The notes beneath the pieces were generated by a model. It made no database searches. It worked only from the letters and a program-made list of their open reading frames with translations, and was not told the origin of the DNA. This document shows, in pieces, positions 6,701 to 12,416 of a stretch of 13,022 nt of DNA; the first letter of the stretch is position 1, and every line of letters starts with the position of its first letter. The translations under genes and the position numbers were made by a program. The stretch spans positions 1-13,022 of the forward strand of contig JAEZEU010000522.1 of NCBI GenBank assembly GCA_023432885.1, read 5' to 3'. Origin of the DNA: Pseudomonadota bacterium (lineage in GTDB: Bacteria; Pseudomonadota; Alphaproteobacteria; Rhizobiales; Xanthobacteraceae).

Positions 6701-6704
6701 GGAG
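6701..6704 (+). promoter_or_regulatory. Shine-Dalgarno GGAG supporting the GTG start of ftsE
   Basis: GGAG at 6701-6704 is six bases from GTG 6711, which opens exactly where FtsE proteins begin (M-V-R-F-E-N-V). The frame stays open upstream to 6645 but that part has no similarity to FtsE. Confidence 0.7.
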
Positions 6705-6710
6705 CTAGAG

Positions 6711-7370
6711 GTGGTCCGGTTCGAAAATGTCGGATTGCGCTACGGACTGGGGCCGGAGATTTTGCGGGATCTGTCGTTCCGGATCCCGGCGCATTCCTTC
6801 CAGTTCCTGACCGGCCCCTCCGGCGCCGGCAAGACGTCGCTGCTGCGCCTGTTGTTTCTGTCGCTGCGGCCGACGCGCGGGCTGGTCAATCTGTTCGGCC
6901 AGGACGTCTCGCTATTGGGCAAGGAGCAGATTGCCGACTTGCGCAAGCGCATCGGCATCGTGCTCCAGGATTTTCGCCTGCTCGACCACATGACGACCTA
7001 CGAGAACGTGGCGCTGCCGTTCCGCGTCATGGGCCGCGAGGAATCGAGCTATCGGCGCGAGGTGATCGATCTGCTGAAATGGGTCGGCCTCGGCGAGCGC
7101 ATGGACGCGCTGCCGCCGATCCTGTCGGGCGGTGAAAAGCAGCGCGCGGCGATCGCGCGCGCCGTGATCTCGCGGCCGCAATTGCTGCTCGCGGACGAGC
7201 CGACGGGCAGCGTCGATCCGACGCTCGGGCGGCGCCTGCTGCGGCTGTTCATCGAGCTCAACAAGTCCGGCACCGCCGTCATCATCGCCACCCACGACAT
7301 CACCCTGATGGAGCAATACGACGCGCGTCGTCTGGTGCTGCATCAGGGACGGCTGCACATCTATGAGTAG
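6711..7370 (+). CDS. ftsE: Cell-division ATP-binding protein FtsE
   Basis: The protein has 219 residues, the usual FtsE length, from a GTG start. All ABC ATPase motifs are intact: Walker A GPSGAGKT (35-42), Q-loop Q86, signature LSGGEKQR (138-145), Walker B LLLADE (158-163), D-loop SVD (167-169) and H-loop H195. FtsE binds FtsX at the inner membrane, and ATP hydrolysis drives conformational change that controls peptidoglycan hydrolase activation at the septum. The stop codon overlaps the ftsX start by eight bases, so the two are translationally coupled. It diverges from the zinc-ribbon gene across 148 bases and leads the plus-strand group ftsE-ftsX-ydcF-type-plsC-type. Confidence 0.96.
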   Translation: MVRFENVGLRYGLGPEILRDLSFRIPAHSFQFLTGPSGAGKTSLLRLLFLSLRPTRGLVNLFGQDVSLLGKEQIADLRKRIGIVLQDFRLLDHMTTYENVALPFRVMGREESSYRREVIDLLKWVGLGERMDALPPILSGGEKQRAAIARAVISRPQLLLADEPTGSVDPTLGRRLLRLFIELNKSGTAVIIATHDITLMEQYDARRLVLHQGRLHIYE

Positions 7371-8331
7371 GGTCAGCGAGCAAAGGCCGCTGGTCGACCT
7401 CGGCAACGAGCGGCCGCAGGTGCCGGTGAAGGCGCGCATCATGTCGCCGATCGTGCCGCGCGCCTCGATCTCGGGACGCGCGCTGGTCGCGGTCGTGGCG
7501 ATCATGACCTTCCTTGCCTCGATCACCACCGGCGCGGTGCTGCTGATCAGCGCCTCCGCCGCCGAATGGCAATCCGATGTCGCCAGCGAAATCACCATCC
7601 AGGTGCGGCCGCTGGCCGGGCGCGACATCGAGCGCGACACGACGGCTGTGGTTGAGGCGATGCGGACCGAGCCTGGCATCGTCGAGGTGCGTCCGTTCAC
7701 CAAAGAGGAATCGGCCAGGCTTCTGGAGCCGTGGCTCGGCACCGGCCTGTCGCTCGACCAGTTGCCGGTGCCGCGCGTCATCATCGGGCGGGTGCAGCCG
7801 GGCACGGCTCTGGATCTCGTCGGCCTGCGCGCGCGCGTGACGAGGCTTGCGCCGTCCGCCAGCGTGGACGATCACCGCGCCTGGATCGAGCGCATGCGCT
7901 CGATGACGGGCGCCACGGTATTTGCCGGGATCGGCATCCTTGTTCTCGTCATCATCGCCACCATCATTTCGGTGTCGTTTGCCACCCGCGGCGCGATGGC
8001 GGCAAACCGGCCTATCGTGGAAGTGTTGCATTTCGTCGGCGCGGGAGACGCCTATATCGCCAACCGGTTTCTCCGGCATTTCCTGCGGCTTGGGCTGGAA
8101 GGCGGCCTGATCGGCGGAGGTGCGGCCATGCTCGCCTTTGGTCTTTCGGAATCGATTGCGGGCTGGTTCTCCGGCACGCCGGTCGGCGACCAGTTCGCAG
8201 CCCTGCTCGGCACTTTCTCGCTGCGTCCGTCCGGCTATCTCGTCCTGGCGGTACAGGCCGTCGTGATCGCCGCGATCACCGCCTGGGCCTCCCGGCGCAC
8301 GCTTCTGGCCACGCTTGACGACATCGACTGA
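7363..8331 (+). CDS. ftsX: Cell-division ABC transporter permease FtsX
   Basis: The protein has 322 residues and four membrane segments (about 41-63, 184-206, 243-265, 291-309). A periplasmic domain of about 120 residues lies between the first and second, as in FtsX. The N-terminal cytoplasmic tail is about 40 residues. The segment PIVEVLHFVGAGDAYIANRFLRHF (217-240), between the second and third membrane spans, is the expected FtsE-contact loop. FtsX passes the ATPase signal of FtsE through the membrane to peptidoglycan hydrolases or their activators. The ATG overlaps the end of ftsE (ATGAGTAG), the classic coupled arrangement. No partner hydrolase of EnvC type is seen nearby, though the RlpA-like gene lies 1.5 kb to the left of ftsE. 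Confidence 0.95.
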   Translation: MSRVSEQRPLVDLGNERPQVPVKARIMSPIVPRASISGRALVAVVAIMTFLASITTGAVLLISASAAEWQSDVASEITIQVRPLAGRDIERDTTAVVEAMRTEPGIVEVRPFTKEESARLLEPWLGTGLSLDQLPVPRVIIGRVQPGTALDLVGLRARVTRLAPSASVDDHRAWIERMRSMTGATVFAGIGILVLVIIATIISVSFATRGAMAANRPIVEVLHFVGAGDAYIANRFLRHFLRLGLEGGLIGGGAAMLAFGLSESIAGWFSGTPVGDQFAALLGTFSLRPSGYLVLAVQAVVIAAITAWASRRTLLATLDDID

Positions 8332-8403
8332 TGGCCAAACCGGACTCCACTTCGCCCAAAAGGTTTCCTAAAATTGTGTCCGGGGGAGGACTCCTGAGTT
8401 CGT

Positions 8404-9111
8404 ATGAGTGAGCCCGACGAGGATAAGCAGAATGCTGCGGCCCGCCGGCGGCCGCGCGGGTGGCTGCGCGCGACCGTCGTGGGCGCGCTGGCTCTCGCTT
8501 TCGTCGGCGCCGGTGGCGGCTTCATCGCCTTCCTGTCGCAGGTGCGCGGCGCCGAGGATAAGCCCTCCCGCAACGCCGAGGGCATCGTGGTGCTGACCGG
8601 CGGCTCGTCGCGGGTGTCGGATGCAATGGAATTGCTCGCGGCCGGCTACGGCAAGCGGCTGTTGATCTCGGGCGTGCACCCGACCAACGATGTCAACGAC
8701 ATTTCCCGCACGCTGCCGGACAATCACAAGCTCCTCAATTGCTGCGTCGATCTCGACCGCTCCGCGATCAACACCCGCAGCAATGCGGCCGAGACACGGC
8801 GCTGGGCGCGCGAGCGCGGCTTCAAGTCGCTGATCGTGGTGACATCGAATTATCACATGCCACGCGCGATCCTGGAGCTGTCGCATGCCATGCCCGACGT
8901 GACGCTTGTTCCGTTCGCGGTGGTCGGCGACAGATGGCGCGACGAGCCCTGGTGGACCAGTGGCGCGACGCTGCGGCTCTTGCTATCGGAATACGTCAAA
9001 TACGTCGCCACCGAAGCGCGGGTGCGGTTGGCCACGGTCGGGCTGGCGCCGGAAACGGCCGAGCAGCCGATCGGGCCGCCGCGCCGGCCGGCCACGGCGC
9101 AAGCAAATTAG
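8404..9111 (+). CDS. YdcF/SanA-type DUF218 membrane-anchored protein
   Basis: The protein has 235 residues. A short basic cytoplasmic tail (RRRPRGWLR) is followed by one membrane segment at about 22-44, with the soluble domain outside. The domain has the DUF218 hallmarks: VVLTGGSSR (62-70), a GYGKRLLISG strand (81-90), NTRSNA (123-128), VVTSNYHMPRA (145-155) and SEYVKY near 195-200. The family is poorly defined and linked to envelope barrier function in enterobacteria (SanA) and to nucleotide-type ligand binding (YdcF). ATG 8404 is fixed by an in-frame stop at 8395; the GA-rich ribosome-site candidate at 8382-8390 is rather far, 13 bases away. It follows ftsX by 72 bases and its TAG shares its last base with a dispersed repeat. 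Confidence 0.9.
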   Translation: MSEPDEDKQNAAARRRPRGWLRATVVGALALAFVGAGGGFIAFLSQVRGAEDKPSRNAEGIVVLTGGSSRVSDAMELLAAGYGKRLLISGVHPTNDVNDISRTLPDNHKLLNCCVDLDRSAINTRSNAAETRRWARERGFKSLIVVTSNYHMPRAILELSHAMPDVTLVPFAVVGDRWRDEPWWTSGATLRLLLSEYVKYVATEARVRLATVGLAPETAEQPIGPPRRPATAQAN

Positions 9112-9212
9112 AGCATGATCCCGAAAGGCGGGAACCGCTTTTCGGAAAAGATCATGCTCAAAACAAAAGGGATAAGGCGTGACGGCGTTTCGAAGAGACG
9201 CGTTCGCGCTTT
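9111..9212. repeat. Compound two-hairpin dispersed repeat between ydcF-type and plsC-type genes
   Basis: First hairpin: GAGCATGATC (9111-9120) pairs with GATCATGCTC (9150-9159), with CCGAAA / TTTCGG continuing the stem. Second hairpin: 9174-9191 pairs with 9195-9212 at 13 of 18 positions plus wobble pairs, around a GAA loop. I recall this GAGCATGATCC...GATCATGCTC type as a very common intergenic repeat in Bradyrhizobium. Its first base is the last base of the upstream TAG stop, and its end lies 14 bases before the acyltransferase ATG, so it makes up nearly all of that gene's leader. Confidence 0.75.
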
Positions 9213-9226
9213 AGTTCGGATTGCCG

Positions 9227-10000
9227 ATGTTTTCCATCTTCCTGCGCTCGCTCGTCTTCAACGTGCTGTTCTATTTCTTCCTGGTGATCTGGATTCTGTT
9301 CGCGCTGCCGACCTTCCTGATGCCGCGCGGGGCGATCCTGACCGTGGCCGGCTGGTGGGCGAAGAGCAACCTTTGGCTCATGCGCGTCATCTGCGGCACC
9401 AGGTTCGAGTTTCGCGGCGTCGAGAAAATTCCGCGCGGCCCGCTGATCGTCGCCTCCAAGCATCAGTCGATGTGGGAGACCTTCGGGCTGCTGCAGTTCT
9501 TCGACCAGCCGCTCTACATCCTCAAGCGCGAGCTGAAATGGATTCCGTTCTTCGGCTGGTACCTCATGAAGGCCGAGATGATCGATATCGAGCGGGAGGC
9601 CGGAGGGCGTGCGCTGAGGGACATGGTGCGGCGTGCCGGAAAGGCGGTCCGTGAAGGCCGCCAGCTGATCATTTTTCCGGAAGGCACGCGCCGTCCGGTC
9701 GAAGCGCCGCCGCGCTACAAGCCTGGCGTGGCGCAGATCTACAAGGATTCCGGCGTGGCCTGCATTCCGGTCGCGCTCAACTCCGGCCTGTTCTGGCCGC
9801 GCCGCACCTTCATGCGCTATCCCGGCACGCTGGTCGTGGAGTTCCTCGATCCTCTGCCGCCTGGGCTTTCCCGCGACGAATTCATCGACCGCATCCGCGA
9901 CGCCATCGAAGGCGCCACCGATCGCATCGTGAAGGAGGCGCGCGAGGAGCAGACGAAATTGTTCGGCAGAGTGCCGGTCGCGCCGCCGCGCGGCGAATGA
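9227..10000 (+). CDS. plsC: PlsC-type lysophospholipid (1-acylglycerol-3-phosphate) acyltransferase
   Basis: The protein has 257 residues, within the usual PlsC range. An N-terminal membrane segment covers about 8-32. The acyltransferase motifs follow: SKHQSMWET (78-86) for motif I, ILKRELKWIPFFGW (98-111) for motif II, IIFPEGTR (148-155) for motif III, and CIPVALNSG (179-187) for motif IV. Such enzymes move an acyl chain to the sn-2 position of lysophosphatidic acid at the inner membrane. Motif I is H79-x4-E84, not the common H-x4-D, a conservative change near the catalytic centre. ATG 9227 is preferred over TTG 9221 because of CGGA six bases before it. The exact substrate is not proven, and many alphaproteobacteria carry several plsC paralogues. 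It is the last gene of the ftsE-led group. Confidence 0.87.
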   Translation: MFSIFLRSLVFNVLFYFFLVIWILFALPTFLMPRGAILTVAGWWAKSNLWLMRVICGTRFEFRGVEKIPRGPLIVASKHQSMWETFGLLQFFDQPLYILKRELKWIPFFGWYLMKAEMIDIEREAGGRALRDMVRRAGKAVREGRQLIIFPEGTRRPVEAPPRYKPGVAQIYKDSGVACIPVALNSGLFWPRRTFMRYPGTLVVEFLDPLPPGLSRDEFIDRIRDAIEGATDRIVKEAREEQTKLFGRVPVAPPRGE

Positions 10001-10066
10001 GCATGATCCGCATCCGAAGGGCGCCTAGGCGGAAGTGGATCCGGTCTTCCGATCAAGCTGATGCTT
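9999..10066. repeat. Degenerate copy of the GAGCATGATCC repeat overlapping the plsC-type stop
   Basis: GAGCATGATCCG (9999-10010) starts inside the TGA stop (9998-10000). The right arm GATCA-AGCTGA-TGCT (10051-10065) is the expected GATCATGCT with six bases inserted. A perfect palindrome CGCCTAGGCG sits at 10022-10031. It fills most of the 75 bases between the convergent plsC-type and chaC-type genes and may act as a two-way transcript end. Confidence 0.6.
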
Positions 10067-10075
10067 TGACCGGCC

Positions 10076-10681
10076 TCAAGCCTCCTGGGCTTCGCCGGCG
10101 ACCGGAGGGGATGGCGTATGGGAATCGTGGAGCATCAACGCGAGGCGATGCAATTGCTCGTCACGGAATCCTTCGGCCTCGATCGCCTTGACGGTGGAGA
10201 GCACGTAGTCGCGGTTGTTGCCGGAGCGGCCGTGTCCCTGCCGGACGATCCGGAGCTGCTCGCTCAGCGGCAGCCGCCCGGCATATTGCACGTGGCCGCG
10301 GTCGGCCACATAAGTCAGCGCGCTGACGCGCTGCCGCGCCTCGTCGTTGAGCCAGACCGAGCGCATCACCTCGCGATAGACGTGAGTGGTCTGCTCGCGC
10401 GCGCGCAGATATTCGACGGTGGCCTGGCGCAGCTCCGGCGCGACGCGGAAGGCGATGCCGCGGCAGGCGCCGCCGCGATCGAGCCCGAGCACCAGGCCGG
10501 GCTTTTCCGGGGTGCCGCGATGGTCGAAGGAATACACGCAGAGCGCGCGGTGCTCGCCGATCAGCCGGGCCGGGACCTTCTCGACATACTCGAATCCCGG
10601 CCGCCACATCAGGGAGCCATAGCCGAACACCCAGAGGTCGGCCTTGCCGAATTCGTGATCCGATATATTGATTGCCGCCAT
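10076..10681 (-). CDS. chaC: ChaC-type gamma-glutamylcyclotransferase
   Basis: The protein has 201 residues. WVFGYGSLMWRPGF (17-30) carries the YGSL loop that binds the gamma-glutamyl group. HRGTPEKPGLVLGLDRGGACRG (54-75) is the ChaC block, and E96 in YLRAREQ matches the catalytic glutamate. ChaC enzymes cleave glutathione in the cytoplasm to 5-oxoproline and Cys-Gly. ATG 10681 is the chosen start; GTG 10690 is possible, and neither has a good ribosome site. It is convergent with the acyltransferase gene and divergent from the DUF2125 gene with 97 bases between. It has no evident functional tie to either neighbour. Confidence 0.92.
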   Translation of the reverse strand: MAAINISDHEFGKADLWVFGYGSLMWRPGFEYVEKVPARLIGEHRALCVYSFDHRGTPEKPGLVLGLDRGGACRGIAFRVAPELRQATVEYLRAREQTTHVYREVMRSVWLNDEARQRVSALTYVADRGHVQYAGRLPLSEQLRIVRQGHGRSGNNRDYVLSTVKAIEAEGFRDEQLHRLALMLHDSHTPSPPVAGEAQEA

Positions 10682-10778
10682 CGCGGGCACGGCTAGCAGA
10701 ACTGTAAGGTGAAAGCCACGCCTTTAAGCGCGCGAAAGCCCGCTTACATTTGCCAAAATCCTCCGTCAAAGGCCACCC

Positions 10779-11963
10779 ATGCAACACATACCTTCCACGC
10801 CGCGACGGCGCCCGCTCTGGCGGTTGTTCGCTGTCCCCGTATTGCTCGTCATCGCTGCGGCGGCGTGGAGCGCGTTCTGGTTCTATGCCGCTTCGCAGGT
10901 CGGCGTGCAGGCCGATGCGTGGCGCGCCCAGGAAGCCAAGTCCGGCCGCAACTATGATTGCGCGAGGCGCACGGTGGCGGGCTTCCCGTTCCGTCTCGAA
11001 ATCAGCTGCGAGGGTGCGAGCGTCGCGCTGGTCTCGCAGACCGCATCGAACATGCCGTTCACCGCGAAGCTGGGCGAGATCCTGGTGGTTGCGCAGGTCT
11101 ACGATCCGAAGCTCGTGATCGCGGAGTTCAAGTCGCCCGCCAGCATCGCGATTCCGGAGCAGTCGCCGCTGCGGGTCGACTGGAGCAAGGGCCGCGCCAG
11201 CGTGGTGGGGCTGCCTGCGGTGCCGCAGCGCGGCTCGATCGTATTCGACGACCTCGTCATCGACCGCGTCAACAGCAATTCGATGCAGGTGCCGGTCGCC
11301 CGCGCCAGGCATGTGGAGCTGCACGGCCGCCCCGCCGAGGGCTCATCTGCCGATCATGCGGTGATTGAGACGATGTTCGAGATGAATGAGGGCAGCGTGC
11401 AGGGCGTGCATCCCGTGCTGGCCGAGCCCTTCAATGCCGACGTCCACGCCAAGCTGACGGGCCTGCAGGACTTTGCGCCAAAGCCCTGGCCGGAGCGCTT
11501 CCGCGAGATCGCAGCCGCCGGCGGCAAGGTCGAGATAGTGAACTCGCGTATCCAGCAGGGCGAGATGATCGCGGTTGCCGCCGGCACGCTCTCGCTCAAC
11601 GCGAGCGGCAATCTCGACGGCGAATTGCAGATGACCGTCACGGGTCTGGAGCGTATCGTGCCCGCGCTCGGTATCGACAAAATTCTGGAAGAGGGCGTAC
11701 CTCAGGCGACGCTCGACCGCGTCGCGCCCGGTGTGAAGACGCAGGACCTCAACAATCTTTTCGGCGCACTCGACAAGGCCATTCCGGGCCTCGGCAAGAT
11801 CGTCAAGCAGAACGCCAATGTCGGCGTTGCCGCCACGCTCAATTCGATCGGCAGCGAGACCGTGCTCGAGGGCAAGAAGGCGCGTTCCTTCCCGCTGCGC
11901 TTTGCCAATGGCGCGGTGATGTTCGGGCCGGTGAAGGTGGGGCAGGTGCCGCCGCTGTTCTGA
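10779..11963 (+). CDS. DUF2125 family exported/anchored protein
   Basis: The protein has 394 residues. A basic start (TPRRRPLWR) and a hydrophobic segment at about 16-38 make an uncleaved anchor or signal peptide. The rest is predicted soluble, rich in beta-strand-like alternation, and periplasmic. C61 and C77 bracket TVAGFPFRLEISC, the hallmark start of DUF2125, and could form a disulfide. AAAGG at 10768-10772, six bases before the ATG, supports the start. The function of DUF2125 is not known to me; the GFPFR stretch and repetitive strands recall large envelope lipid-handling proteins, which is only a hint. It is followed by a 98-base gap and a small exported protein on the same strand. Confidence 0.88.
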   Translation: MQHIPSTPRRRPLWRLFAVPVLLVIAAAAWSAFWFYAASQVGVQADAWRAQEAKSGRNYDCARRTVAGFPFRLEISCEGASVALVSQTASNMPFTAKLGEILVVAQVYDPKLVIAEFKSPASIAIPEQSPLRVDWSKGRASVVGLPAVPQRGSIVFDDLVIDRVNSNSMQVPVARARHVELHGRPAEGSSADHAVIETMFEMNEGSVQGVHPVLAEPFNADVHAKLTGLQDFAPKPWPERFREIAAAGGKVEIVNSRIQQGEMIAVAAGTLSLNASGNLDGELQMTVTGLERIVPALGIDKILEEGVPQATLDRVAPGVKTQDLNNLFGALDKAIPGLGKIVKQNANVGVAATLNSIGSETVLEGKKARSFPLRFANGAVMFGPVKVGQVPPLF

Positions 11964-12024
11964 TCGCCGAAGCGTGAAGCGCTGGCAGGAATTCGTGATC
12001 GGCGCCGCCAATCTGCTCCCTGAC

Positions 12025-12041
12025 GGCCGCACTTTGCGGCC
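12025..12041 (+). terminator. GC-rich hairpin between DUF2125 and the small exported protein
   Basis: GGCCGCA (12025-12031) and TGCGGCC (12035-12041) form a perfect 7-bp stem with a CTT loop. There is no T-run, so it is a weak terminator at best. It ends five bases before the AAAGGGAG ribosome site of the next gene and may instead shape that leader. Confidence 0.4.
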
Positions 12042-12061
12042 CGATCAAAGGGAGTACATTC

Positions 12062-12295
12062 ATGGCCCGTTTCAAATTGCTCGGTACTGCCGTGATTCTG
12101 TCGCTGCTGTCGGCCTCGCCGGCGATGGCTCAGCACATGATCGATGAGCCCGGCATGTTCGCCTTTACCTATCCGATGGGCGATCTCGGCCTCGGCTCAT
12201 CCCGTCCGCCCGCCGATGCGATGGCGATGATGCGCGCCGATCCCCGCATCAAATCGCACGTCATGATCACGCGGCACACCAGGCCCCGCAAATAG
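12062..12295 (+). CDS. Small exported methionine-rich protein, unknown function
   Basis: The protein has 77 residues. AAAGGGAG at 12047-12054, seven bases before the ATG, is one of the best ribosome sites in the window. Residues 1-23 are a clear signal peptide (MARFKLLGTAVILSLLSASPAMA) with cleavage likely before Q24. The mature part is about 54 residues and holds seven methionines and three histidines (QHMIDEPGM..., DAMAMMRADP, SHVMITRH), then ends R-P-R-K. There is no cysteine and no second membrane segment. I do not recognise a named family. Met and His together could mean metal binding, but that is only inference. The signal peptide, codon choice and ribosome site make it a real gene. It is 98 bases after the DUF2125 gene on the same strand. 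Confidence 0.8.
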   Translation: MARFKLLGTAVILSLLSASPAMAQHMIDEPGMFAFTYPMGDLGLGSSRPPADAMAMMRADPRIKSHVMITRHTRPRK

Positions 12296-12301
12296 CCGGA
12301 A

Positions 12302-12327
12302 GCATGATGCCGTTTGGTTGAATCGGT
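12302..12327 (+). repeat. Left half of a truncated AGCATGATGCCG palindrome
   Basis: The piece begins as the left arm AGCATGATGCCG followed by TTTGGTTGAATCGG, the start of a hairpin type I recall from Bradyrhizobium; the matching right arm (CGGCATCATGCT) is missing and other sequence joins at about 12328. It starts within ten bases of the upstream TAG stop. Confidence 0.45.
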
Positions 12328-12344
12328 CGTCCGGCAGACTCGGT

Positions 12345-12368
12345 CCACCTCTCCCTTGGGAGAGGTGG
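12345..12368. terminator. Perfect hairpin at the convergent junction before the tyrC-like gene
   Basis: CCACCTCTCCC (12345-12355) and GGGAGAGGTGG (12358-12368) are perfect inverted repeats with a TT spacer. It lies between the stop codons of the small exported protein (plus) and the prephenate dehydrogenase (minus). There is no T-run on either side, so a repeat element acting as a transcript end is as likely as a classic terminator. Confidence 0.55.
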
Positions 12369-12416
12369 TCTCCCAACGCCGCTTCAGTTATCTCATCGTG
12401 CTGTAATGATTTGCGG

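Noticed and set aside
10161..11324. 387-codon minus-strand frame spanning chaC and the DUF2125 gene
   Set aside because: It reads chaC in a wrong frame and then runs antisense to DUF2125; only composition keeps it open.
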